Part shown: piece by piece, positions 53,294-61,723 of the stretch
How positions within the stretch are numbered: position 1 is the first letter of the stretch
How the letters are laid out: every line of letters starts with the position of its first letter
DNA from: Parvularcula sp. BBD 1991-13
GTDB lineage: Bacteria > Pseudomonadota > Alphaproteobacteria > Caulobacterales > Parvularculaceae
DNA length: 64,000 nt
Direction of reading: 5' to 3'
Assembly: GCA_001657385.1 (NCBI GenBank)
Contig: LYSZ01000011.1
Coordinates: forward strand, 1 to 64,000
Notes under the pieces: generated by a model
What the model was told of the DNA's origin: nothing
The model's database searches: none
Seen by the model: the letters and a program-made list of their open reading frames with translations, nothing else
Position numbers and translations under genes: made by a program

Positions 53294-54445
53294 TTGACGG
53301 CATTTCTCTACGACGCGGTGCGCACGCCGCGCGGCAAAGGAAAAACAGAAGGCGGGCTTGCATCGATGAAGCCGGAGGAGCTGGTCGCGGCGCTTGTCAA
53401 CGCGGTCAGGCTGCGCACGGACCGGCGCATGAACCCGGATGCGCTGATCCTCGGCTGCGTCGGGCAGGTCGGCGCGCAGGGCGGCAATATCGCCCTTGTC
53501 TCCAAGCTCAAGGCCGGCCTGGCCGACGCCGCCGCCGCCTTTACAATCAACAATTACTGCGTCTCAGGCCTGACGGCGGTGGGCCAGGCGGCCGCCATGA
53601 CGGCGGCGGGCCAGGCCGAGCGCGTGCTGGCCGGCGGGGTGGAGATGATGTCCCGCGTTCCGTTCATGGGCGACGCCGCGAGCTATTACGAGGACGACGC
53701 CCTGCCGACACGCAGCCGGTATCTGCCGGTGGCGCTCGCCGCCGACCGGCTGGCCGAGGACATGGAGATTTCCCGCCGCGAGATGGACGAGGCGGCGCTC
53801 CTGTCGCAGGAGCGCGCCGCCGCCGCCGAGGATACGGCGCTTGTCGCCTCGCGCATCGCCGTCAACGGGCTCGACCGCGAGGAATGCGTGCGCCTGACCA
53901 CGCAGGAAACGCTGAGCGGGCTGGAGCCGGCATTCGCGCCGCTTGCCGCTCAGTATAAGGACATACTCGGCCGGGACATCGATCATCGCCACACCATCGC
54001 CCATGCGCCGCCGGTCTGCGACGGCGCCGCGCTCGCGCTCGTGGGGGCGGAAGGGGCGGTGGACGCCCCGCCCCGCGCGCGCATTGTCGCCTGGGCCGAG
54101 GCGGGCGGCGATCCGGCGGCGTCCCTGACCGCGGGCTTCGCCGCCATGGAACGCGCGCTCGCGCGCGCCGGTCTTTCCTTGAGCGACATGGACCGTATTG
54201 AATTCATGGAGGCCTTCGCCGTCACCATGGCGGCGTTCATCCGCGACTGGAGCCCGGACATGGACAAGGTCAATGTCGGCGGCGGCCACATGGCCAAGGG
54301 GCATCCGCTCGGCGCTTCGGGCGGCATCCTTCTGTCGTCTTTGATGGACGCTCTCGACCTGGCGCAAGGGCGGTACGGGCTGGTGGTCGCCGCCGGCGCT
54401 TCCGGCATCGGCAGCGCCATGATCGTCGAGCGAATGGGAGGATAA
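53294..54445 (+). CDS. Thiolase-family protein with altered active site
   Basis: A 383-residue thiolase-fold protein if started at TTG 53294 (after GGCAGGA), where the family opening TAFLYDAVRTPRG begins; ATG codons farther upstream are in frame but precede no family sequence. The acylated Cys is Cys89 in NNYCVSGL, and His337 lies in GGGHMAKGHPLGASGG. The other two motifs are changed: NEAF reads MEAF (Met305) and the second Cys of CxG is gone (VVAAGASGIG, about 368). It may still condense or cleave acyl-CoA poorly, or have a different reaction. It is the first gene of the catabolic cluster. Confidence 0.85.
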   Translation: MTAFLYDAVRTPRGKGKTEGGLASMKPEELVAALVNAVRLRTDRRMNPDALILGCVGQVGAQGGNIALVSKLKAGLADAAAAFTINNYCVSGLTAVGQAAAMTAAGQAERVLAGGVEMMSRVPFMGDAASYYEDDALPTRSRYLPVALAADRLAEDMEISRREMDEAALLSQERAAAAEDTALVASRIAVNGLDREECVRLTTQETLSGLEPAFAPLAAQYKDILGRDIDHRHTIAHAPPVCDGAALALVGAEGAVDAPPRARIVAWAEAGGDPAASLTAGFAAMERALARAGLSLSDMDRIEFMEAFAVTMAAFIRDWSPDMDKVNVGGGHMAKGHPLGASGGILLSSLMDALDLAQGRYGLVVAAGASGIGSAMIVERMGG

Positions 54446-54448
54446 GTT

Positions 54449-56155
54449 ATGTCCGAAAGCGAAAGGCGCGCAGCGCTCATCGAAGAACATGCGCCGCTCC
54501 TGGAGCGGGCGATCGAGGCTGTCAGGACACGCGAGAGCTGGAGTCCGTTCAAGGATTCTCCGTCCACGAAAATTCATGGAGCCGAGAAACCCAAAGCCGG
54601 CAGGGCGGCGTTCGAGGCGCGCCTGGGCGGGCGGTTCGAGATCGATCAGCCCGGCATTGTCGGCTGGACCGGCGAAGAGGTCTCGCCATTTACCCAGGAG
54701 CCCCTCGGGATTGACTATCCGCTCTGCGACCCGCAGGCCCTGATTGGCGCGGCGAAATCGGCCATGGCGGGGTGGGCGAAGGCCGAGCCGGCGTTGCGCA
54801 CGGCGCTTTGCGTTGAAATGGCCGAGCGCCTATACGACCGTAATTTCGAAATGGCGAACGCGGTCATGCACGTGGCCGGACAAAGCTACACCCAGGCCTA
54901 TAGCGGTTCCGGTCCCAATGCGCTCGACCGCGGCCTGGAGGCGCTCGCCTATGCGTCGATCGCCATGGACGCGGTTGCCCCGGCGGGGACTTATCATCGC
55001 CATTTCGCAGGCGAACGGGTGGCGCTTGAGAAATCCTATGCGATGGTGCCGCGCGGGCTCGGCCTGGTGATCTGCTGCGCGTCGTTTCCAACGTGGAATG
55101 CATATCCCGCGATGTTCGCAAGCCTCGCCACGGGCAATCCCGTGATCGTGAAACCGCATCCGATCGCCGTCCTTCCGATGGCGATCGTCGTTGAGACCTG
55201 CCGCGAGGTCCTGTCCGACTACGGATTTGATCCCAACCTTGTGACCCTCGCCGTCGACTCCCTCGCCGACCCTGTTGCGGGGGTTTACGTCGACCATCCG
55301 GCGGTGCAGATCATCGATTTCACCGGCAGCCCCCGTTACGGCGGACGCCTGGAGCGCACGGTGACTGGAAAACTTCTCTATACGGAAACTGCCGGCGTCA
55401 ACAGCGTCGTCATGGAGTCCGTCGGCGATCTGCGGGAGGCGGCCCGCGCGGTCGCCCGCGCCACATGCCTTTTCTCGGCGCAAATGTGCACCAGCCCGCA
55501 AGTCGTTTACGTTCCGCGGTCCGGCGTACAGACAGCCGACGGTCATGTCGGCTTCGATGCGGTCGCCGAGGCGATCGTGGCCGAAATCGACGCCATCGCC
55601 GGCAACCCGAAAATGGCGGCCGGGATCATGGGCGCGGTTCAGGGGGCGGTCAGCCTCGACGTCGTCGCCGAGGCTGAAGCGATGGCGGCCCGCGAGCGGC
55701 TTTCGATCCTGCGCCATGCGACGCCCTACGATCATCCCGACTATCCCGATGCGCGCACCCTGACGCCGCTGGTGATCTCGGCGACGCCTGAGGAAAAGGA
55801 GATGTATGCGGAGGAACGTTTCGGCCCGGTCCTGTTTATCGTCGCCGCCGAAGACGGCGACGCCGCCGCAGGCGAGGCGGTGGAGCTTGCCCGCACGCGG
55901 GGAACGATCGCCTGCTACATGTATTCGACCGACGACGATTTTATCGATCGCTGGGTCGACGCCTATGCCGAAGCGGGCGCCAACCTGACCATCAACCTTA
56001 CCGGCGCCATGTGGATCAACTTCGCCGCCGCATACAGCGATTATCACGTGACCGGCCTGAATCCCGCGGGCAACGCCTGCCTGACCGACCTTTCCTTCGT
56101 CGCGTCGCGCTTTCGCATCGCGCAGCGCCGTCGGCCCATTCCCGACGCCGCATGA
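54449..56155 (+). CDS. paaN: PaaN-type aldehyde dehydrogenase
   Basis: A 568-residue member of the aldehyde dehydrogenase superfamily, PaaN branch. Family segments are SWSPFKDSPS near the start, FPTWNAYPAMFASLATGN then PVIVKPHP, LLYTETAGVNSV and SAQMCTSPQ with catalytic Cys347. The C-terminal NLTGAMWINFAAAYSDYH follows. PaaN has been linked to phenylacetate degradation as an alternative to PaaZ, but no paaABCDE epoxidase genes are here, so it may serve another CoA-thioester aldehyde. Genes on both sides are within four bases or overlap. Confidence 0.92.
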   Translation: MSESERRAALIEEHAPLLERAIEAVRTRESWSPFKDSPSTKIHGAEKPKAGRAAFEARLGGRFEIDQPGIVGWTGEEVSPFTQEPLGIDYPLCDPQALIGAAKSAMAGWAKAEPALRTALCVEMAERLYDRNFEMANAVMHVAGQSYTQAYSGSGPNALDRGLEALAYASIAMDAVAPAGTYHRHFAGERVALEKSYAMVPRGLGLVICCASFPTWNAYPAMFASLATGNPVIVKPHPIAVLPMAIVVETCREVLSDYGFDPNLVTLAVDSLADPVAGVYVDHPAVQIIDFTGSPRYGGRLERTVTGKLLYTETAGVNSVVMESVGDLREAARAVARATCLFSAQMCTSPQVVYVPRSGVQTADGHVGFDAVAEAIVAEIDAIAGNPKMAAGIMGAVQGAVSLDVVAEAEAMAARERLSILRHATPYDHPDYPDARTLTPLVISATPEEKEMYAEERFGPVLFIVAAEDGDAAAGEAVELARTRGTIACYMYSTDDDFIDRWVDAYAEAGANLTINLTGAMWINFAAAYSDYHVTGLNPAGNACLTDLSFVASRFRIAQRRRPIPDAA

Positions 56156-57387
56156 GCGCAGCGGTGTACATTGTCGGCGCGTCCATGACCGCCTTCGGCA
56201 AGCGGCCGGACGAAACCGTCAAGTCGCTGACCGCGAGCGCCGTCGATGCGGCGTTGAGGGATGCAGGGCTCGAACGGGGCGACATCGAGGCGGCGTGGTT
56301 TTCCAATACGCGCCAGCCGATGCTGGAGGGACAGAACACGATCCGTGGGCAGATTGCCCTGCGGGCGGCGGGCGTTTCCGGCATCCCCATCGTTAACGTG
56401 GAGAACGCCTGTGCGTCCGGGTCCACGGCCCTGTGGCAGGCCATGGCGGCGATCCGCGCCGGCATGGCGGAGATCGCGCTGGTCGTCGGCGCTGAGAAGA
56501 TGGCGTATCCGGACCGGCCCGAAAAAGTCGCGGCGGCGTTCGCCGGCGGAGTCGACGTTCACGATCGGCAGTCCGTCCTCGATTACATCGTTTCCATCGG
56601 CGGAGAGGAGCCCGGACCGGACCGCAGCCTGTTCATGGACCTTTATGCGGCGCAGGCGCGGGTGCACATGGACCGCTTCGGCACGACGCAGGAAGACTTC
56701 GCCCGCGTCGCCGCGAACACCCATCGCCATGGGCAGCATAATCCGAATGCGCAGTATCGCACGCCGTTCACGGTGGACGAGGTGCTGGCCGACAAGCCCG
56801 TCGTGTTTCCCTTTACCCGCGCGATGTGCGCGCCGATCAGCGACGGCGCGGCGGCGGCGGTTGTGTGTTCGCAAGGCGCGCTGAAGCGGATCGGCGCGAC
56901 GCGGGCCGTGCGGGTTCGCGCCTGCGCGCTTGTGAGCACGATTGAGCGGTCCAGGGACGATTACCGGAACCATATCGGTCGGCGCGGCGCCGACGCCGCC
57001 TATGCCCAGGCGGGCGTCGCGCCGGATGACGTCGACGTCGTCGAGGTGCACGACGCGACGGCGTTCGCGAGCATTCAGCAGATCGAAAATCTCCGGCTCG
57101 CCGGACCGGGCGAGACGGGCGCCCGTCTGCGGGCGGGCGACTTCGCGCTCGGCGGGCGCGCGCCGGTGAACCCGTCCGGCGGTTTGCTCGCCAGGGGGCA
57201 TCCGGTGGGCGCTACCGGCGTTGCGCAGCTTTATGAACTGACGACGCAGCTTCGCGGCGAGGCCGGCGCGCGGCAGGTCGAGGGCGCGCGCATCGCCATC
57301 GCGGAAAACGGCGGCGGATTTCTCGGCGTCGAGGAGGGCGTCACCGCGGTCACGATCCTGGAGCGCGCCGGCGGCGGCGCCGCATGA
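56152..57387 (+). CDS. SCP2-type thiolase / acetyl-CoA acetyltransferase
   Basis: A 411-residue thiolase of the lipid-transfer (SCP-x) kind. Cys87 is in NVENACASGSTAL, the HDATAFASI segment replaces NEAF, His lies in ARGHPVGATG, and the C-terminal end is IAENGGGFLG rather than CxG. This pattern is normal for SCP2 thiolases acting on branched or cyclic acyl-CoA such as steroid side chains. The start ATG 56152 overlaps the paaN stop as ATGA. Confidence 0.92.
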   Translation: MSAAVYIVGASMTAFGKRPDETVKSLTASAVDAALRDAGLERGDIEAAWFSNTRQPMLEGQNTIRGQIALRAAGVSGIPIVNVENACASGSTALWQAMAAIRAGMAEIALVVGAEKMAYPDRPEKVAAAFAGGVDVHDRQSVLDYIVSIGGEEPGPDRSLFMDLYAAQARVHMDRFGTTQEDFARVAANTHRHGQHNPNAQYRTPFTVDEVLADKPVVFPFTRAMCAPISDGAAAAVVCSQGALKRIGATRAVRVRACALVSTIERSRDDYRNHIGRRGADAAYAQAGVAPDDVDVVEVHDATAFASIQQIENLRLAGPGETGARLRAGDFALGGRAPVNPSGGLLARGHPVGATGVAQLYELTTQLRGEAGARQVEGARIAIAENGGGFLGVEEGVTAVTILERAGGGAA

Positions 57388-57457
57388 TCGCCATGCGGAA
57401 CCGTCGGCCGGGCGCGGCAACGCCATAACAGACGCCGCATCAACGGGAGGAAACACC

Positions 57458-59164
57458 ATGATTGTCGTTCCAGCGGACCGCATCGCAGCGTACAAGGAAC
57501 AAAACTGGTGGGGCGACGTCAGGCTCGACGATCTGTTCCGGACCCATTTGCGCGCCAAGCCGGATGCGCAGGCCTGTGTCGATCCGCTGAATTGCGAGGC
57601 CATCGTCGGCAGGGCGCCGCTGCGCCTGACCTGGCGCGAACTGGACGATCTCGTCGCCCGCTACGCGGCCTTGCTGGTCGGCAAAGGCGTCGGCAAGGAC
57701 GATGCGGTCGTCGTTCAGCTTCCGAACATTATTGAGTTGGGAGCGGTTTATCTCGCCTGCGCGCGTCTCGGCGTGATCGTCAGTCCGGCGCCGGTGCAAT
57801 ATCGGGAAAACGAACTCGCCTATATCGCCGAGCGCGTCAATGCGCGCGCGATCATAACCGCAACGCGGATCGGCAAGCACGATCACGCCGCAATGGCGAT
57901 GCGCGTCAAGGAGGCGCAGCCCGGCGTCGACTTCGTGCTGACGGTCGGCGCCGAGACGCAGGGCGCGCTCCAGGCCGATGCGGCGCTGGCCGCGCTTCAG
58001 CCCGCCGATCTCGTTGCGGCGCAGGCGGCGGCGCAGGCGGCGGACGTTACCGCGGACGACATCTTCACGATCTGCTGGACGTCCGGCACCGAGTCCGCCC
58101 CCAAGGGCGTGCCGCGAAGCCATAATGAATGGATCATCATGGGGCAGGGGATCGTCGACGCCGGCGATATCGAGCCGGGCGATCATCTGCTGAACCCGTT
58201 TCCCATGGTGAATATGGCCGGCATTTCAACGTCGTTCGTCAGTTGGCTGCTGGTCGGCGGTCTGCTGATCCAGCATCATCCTTTCGATCTTCCGGTTTTC
58301 CTTCAGCAGATCCGGGAGGAGAAGGTCGATTATACGGTCGCGCCGCCCGCGGTCCTCAACCTGCTGTTGCAGAACGAAGCGCTTCTGGAGGGGATCGATT
58401 TCAGCCGCCTGCAGAATATCGGGTCCGGCTCCGCGCCGCTCTCGGCGTGGATGGTGGGGACGTTCCACGAAAAATATGGCGTGCGGATCACCAATTTCTT
58501 CGGCTCCAACGAAGGCGCCTGTTTCACCAGCACATACAAGGACGTGCCGAACGCCGCGGATCGCGCGTCGTATTTTCCCCGCTTCGCCGACGGGTTTGAA
58601 TGGAACGCGGTCCTGCATGACCGGATTCGGACACGGCTGGTCGATCCCGACACGGAAGAAGAGATCAGCGAGGCCGGGCGTGTCGGCGAGATGCGCATCA
58701 AGGGGCCGACGATATTCTCCGGCTATTGGAAGGCGCCCGAGATCACCGACCGCGCCTTCGACCGGGACGGCTGGTTCCGCACCGGCGATCTGTTCAGGAT
58801 CGCGGGCGACGGCCTTCAATTCTATGAATTTGTCGGCCGTCTGAAAGACATTATCATTCGCGGCGGGATGAATATTTCCTCCGAGGAAATCGAGGGATAT
58901 CTTCAGGGTCATCCGGCGATCGCCGACGTGGCGCTGGTCGGCGCGCCCGATCCGAATCTGGGCGAACGTCTGTGCGCTTTCGTCGTGTTCAAGTCGGATC
59001 ACACGGCGGACCTCGAAGCGATCAACCGTTACCTCACGGAAGAAAAGAAAGTCGCCGTGTTCAAACAGATCGAGCGGCTGGAGGCGGTGGACGCGCTTCC
59101 GCGCAACCCCGTGGGCAAAATTCTGAAACGCGATTTGAGAAAGCGGTTAAACGATGCATCATGA
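57458..59164 (+). CDS. Acyl-CoA ligase (AMP-forming)
   Basis: A 568-residue ANL-superfamily ligase that activates a carboxylic acid through an acyl-adenylate to its CoA ester. Motifs: the P-loop SGTESAPKGVPRSH, FGSNEGA, the hinge RTGDLFRIAGDGLQFYEFVG with GRLKDIIIRGGMNIS, and the catalytic Lys in NPVGKILKRDLRKR. It resembles cyclohexanecarboxylate/benzoate-type or medium-chain ligases. The start follows GGGAGGAAACACC, an excellent site. It overlaps the next gene by 11 bases, so both belong to one operon. Confidence 0.95.
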   Translation: MIVVPADRIAAYKEQNWWGDVRLDDLFRTHLRAKPDAQACVDPLNCEAIVGRAPLRLTWRELDDLVARYAALLVGKGVGKDDAVVVQLPNIIELGAVYLACARLGVIVSPAPVQYRENELAYIAERVNARAIITATRIGKHDHAAMAMRVKEAQPGVDFVLTVGAETQGALQADAALAALQPADLVAAQAAAQAADVTADDIFTICWTSGTESAPKGVPRSHNEWIIMGQGIVDAGDIEPGDHLLNPFPMVNMAGISTSFVSWLLVGGLLIQHHPFDLPVFLQQIREEKVDYTVAPPAVLNLLLQNEALLEGIDFSRLQNIGSGSAPLSAWMVGTFHEKYGVRITNFFGSNEGACFTSTYKDVPNAADRASYFPRFADGFEWNAVLHDRIRTRLVDPDTEEEISEAGRVGEMRIKGPTIFSGYWKAPEITDRAFDRDGWFRTGDLFRIAGDGLQFYEFVGRLKDIIIRGGMNISSEEIEGYLQGHPAIADVALVGAPDPNLGERLCAFVVFKSDHTADLEAINRYLTEEKKVAVFKQIERLEAVDALPRNPVGKILKRDLRKRLNDAS

Positions 59165-60086
59165 AGGACTGAAGGGCCTGCGGCTGCCGGTTTTCTGCGC
59201 GCCTATGTTTCTCGTGTCGGGGCCTGATCTTGTGGTCGCCGCCTGCAAGGCGGGGGTTCCCGGGGCGTTCCCGTCCACCAATACGCGCTCCATCGAAGAA
59301 CTTGATCAGTGGATGGACGAAATCGTCGATCGGCTCTCGCCGGGGGACGCGCCGTGGATCATGAACCTTATCACCCATTCCACCTATACGCGGCTTGAGG
59401 AGGAGTTGCGGCTTGTCGCGGCGTACAAGCCGGCAGTGGTGATCACGGCCCTTGGCTCGCCGAAGCCGGTGATGGACACCGTCAAGTCCTATGGCGGGCT
59501 GGTCTTCGCCGACGTGGTCAATCTCAAACTGGCGAGGAAGGCGGTGGAGGCCGGGGTGGACGGCCTCGCCTGCATCAGCGCCGGCGCCGGCGGGCACACG
59601 GGGCACCTCTCGCCGTTTGCTTTCATTTCGGCCATACGCGAATTTTTCGACGGTTTCATCGCCGTCGGCGGCGGCGTTTCAGACGGCGCCGGCGTCGCCG
59701 GCGCCATCGCCGCCGGGGCCGACTATGTCTACATGGGAACGCGCTTCCTGCCGACCTTTGAGAGCATGGCGCAGGATGAATACAAGGATATGGTGATTGC
59801 GGCGGGAGCGGACGACCTTGTCGTCTCGTCGGCGGTGACGGGCACGCCCGCTTCGTGGCTGAAACCGAGCCTTGCCGCCGCCGGCATCGATCCGGACAAT
59901 CCGGGAGACGCCGCTGCGCGGGACTATTCGGGCGGCGCGGCGAAACGCTGGCGCGATATCTGGGCCGCCGGGCAGGGCGTCGGGCGCAGCCGCTCAAGGG
60001 AGGCCGTCGCCGACGTGGTCGAGGCGCTTGAGCGGGAATTCATGGCGGCAGTCGAGCGTTTCGACCGCATCATCGCGCAATGCTAG
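59154..60086 (+). CDS. Nitronate monooxygenase-family FMN protein
   Basis: A 310-residue TIM-barrel flavoprotein of the 2-nitropropane dioxygenase/NMO family. The barrel start VFCAPMFLVSGPDLVVAACK carries the FMN contact, ISAGAGGHTGH contains the catalytic His, and GGGVSDGAGVAGAIAAGADYVYMGTRFL is the phosphate-binding strand. In catabolic clusters these enzymes may oxidise nitronates or reduce enoyl-type double bonds; the family annotation often outruns evidence. It is coupled to the CoA ligase by overlap. Confidence 0.92.
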   Translation: MHHEGLKGLRLPVFCAPMFLVSGPDLVVAACKAGVPGAFPSTNTRSIEELDQWMDEIVDRLSPGDAPWIMNLITHSTYTRLEEELRLVAAYKPAVVITALGSPKPVMDTVKSYGGLVFADVVNLKLARKAVEAGVDGLACISAGAGGHTGHLSPFAFISAIREFFDGFIAVGGGVSDGAGVAGAIAAGADYVYMGTRFLPTFESMAQDEYKDMVIAAGADDLVVSSAVTGTPASWLKPSLAAAGIDPDNPGDAAARDYSGGAAKRWRDIWAAGQGVGRSRSREAVADVVEALEREFMAAVERFDRIIAQC

Positions 60087-60138
60087 CGTCCGCCGCCGTG
60101 AGGCTTTTCCGATCAACGTTCAGGGAGCGGCGCAAGTC

Positions 60139-61323
60139 ATGAGCACGCTTCTGAGGGGCGTTCGCGTACTCGATTTCGGCCGTTATATCGCCGGTCCGTT
60201 CTGCGCGACGCTGCTCGCCGATCTGGGCGCTGACGTGATCCGCATCGAAAAACCCGCGGGCGGTGAAGACCGGTACACGGTCCCGGTCAGCGCCGACGGC
60301 GAAGGCGCGTATCACATCCAGATCGGGCGCAACAAGCGCGGCATGACGCTGGACCCGCGCGCGCCGGAAGGCCGCGAGATCGTCCGCCGTCTCGTCAAGA
60401 CCGCCGATGTGGTGGTCGCCAACCTTCCGTACCCGGCGCTGGAGAAACTGAGCCTTGATTACGACGCGCTCTGCGCGGTCAGGCCGGACATCATCCTGAC
60501 CACCGGATCGGCTTTCGGGTCGACCGGTCCTTACGCAACGCGTGGCGGTTTCGACACGGTGGCGCAGGCCATGTCGGGCGCAATGCATCTCAGCGGGGTC
60601 CCTGGCGCCCCGGCGAAATCCTTCGCGCCTTATTGCGATTTCGGCGCCGCCGCCCTCAGCGCGTTCGGCACGCTGGCCGCATTGATGCACAGGCGCGAAA
60701 CCGGCGAGGGGCAGGTGGTCGAGGGAACGCTGCTCGGTGCGGCGCTCGCCTTCAACAACGCCGCCCTCATGGAAGAAGCGGTGCTGGCGCTCGGGCGCGA
60801 AGGGTCGGGAACGCGCGGCCAGTACAACGCGCCGACGGATTCCTTTCGGACCAGGGACGGCTGGGTGACGGTCCAGATCGTCGGCGACGGCCTGTTCAGG
60901 CGCTGGGCGACCCTGGTCGGCGAGGAGGCGTGGCTCGACGATCCGCGCTTTTCGACCGATCAGGCGCGCGGCGATCATGGCGAGGCGATCAGTGATCGCA
61001 TGGCGGCGTGGTGCGCCGGCCGCACCAACGCCGAGGCCGTTTCCGCGCTTGTCGAGGCGGGCGTTCCCTGCGGCGAATTGCTGACCCCGCGTCAGTTGCT
61101 TGAAAACGACCATGTGCGCGCCGCCGGTATGTTTCAGTACACGGCTTATCCCGGCGTGAAGAAGTCCGCGCCGGTCGCGGAGCATCCGGTGCGGTATTCG
61201 AAAACACCCGTCGGCGCATTTTCACGGGCGCCGACGCTGGGCGAACACACCCAAGAGATCCTCCGCGAAATCGGCCTCGGCGACGAAGACTATCGGCGTC
61301 TGCGCGCCAAGGGAGTCGTTTAG
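60139..61323 (+). CDS. CaiB/BaiF family CoA-transferase
   Basis: A 394-residue type III CoA-transferase. The opening GVRVLDFGRYIAGPFCATLLADLGADVIRIEKP (split by the family into two blocks) is standard, and Asp139 in RGGFDTVAQAMSGAM is the catalytic carboxylate that forms the enzyme-CoA anhydride. The enzyme moves CoA between acids, for example from succinyl-CoA or between the activated substrate and product of this cluster. ATG 60139 is the family start; the longer frame has none. Last gene of the plus-strand cluster. Confidence 0.94.
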   Translation: MSTLLRGVRVLDFGRYIAGPFCATLLADLGADVIRIEKPAGGEDRYTVPVSADGEGAYHIQIGRNKRGMTLDPRAPEGREIVRRLVKTADVVVANLPYPALEKLSLDYDALCAVRPDIILTTGSAFGSTGPYATRGGFDTVAQAMSGAMHLSGVPGAPAKSFAPYCDFGAAALSAFGTLAALMHRRETGEGQVVEGTLLGAALAFNNAALMEEAVLALGREGSGTRGQYNAPTDSFRTRDGWVTVQIVGDGLFRRWATLVGEEAWLDDPRFSTDQARGDHGEAISDRMAAWCAGRTNAEAVSALVEAGVPCGELLTPRQLLENDHVRAAGMFQYTAYPGVKKSAPVAEHPVRYSKTPVGAFSRAPTLGEHTQEILREIGLGDEDYRRLRAKGVV

Positions 61324-61723
61324 GAAGCGGGCCGTTTGTTGCGCGCTTCGGATTGACGCGCCGGTGCGGCGAAAGGGTTTGCAAAGAGCCTTGTTCGCAA
61401 GCAGTGTGGGCTCCTTGGCGTTGATTTGGCCGACATGCCCGATCGCCGGGCGCGACATGGCGCGTCGCGCCGAAACGACGCGCGGACCGGGACGACGCCA
61501 GCCTTGATCCGGCCCGCCCGCCTGTCGGCGGATATGATCTATCCAATTGAAAAGATTATATAAAAAAGAAATCTCGACTTTGCTCGAAAGTATATAAGGC
61601 CCGCCTTGCCGGCGCGTCGCCGCATGTTGCCCGCTCTGCATTTGTGAGTTGAATTGCGGGCGGAGTTGCGGTCTAATAGCTTGCGTAAGCATACTAACAC
61701 GAGATTGCCGCGAGGAGGACGCC
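61324..61723. other. Intergenic control region of the carotenoid oxygenase gene
   Basis: This 400-base gap has no gene. GGCGCGA (61449-61455) and TCGCGCC (61465-61471) form a hairpin without a T-run. An AT-rich block covers 61540-61605. The shared 29-bp box (61675-61703) is immediately upstream of the ribosome-binding site of the next gene. Confidence 0.5.
61675..61703 (+). promoter_or_regulatory. 29-bp box shared with the thiolase cluster promoter
   Basis: It contains AGCTTGCGTAAG then CATACTAACA; three of 29 bases differ from 53131-53159. The inner GCTTGCGTAAGC is nearly palindromic. The box ends 20 bases before the oxygenase ATG and overlaps the most likely start of its mRNA, so a repressor bound here would block expression. 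Confidence 0.6.
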
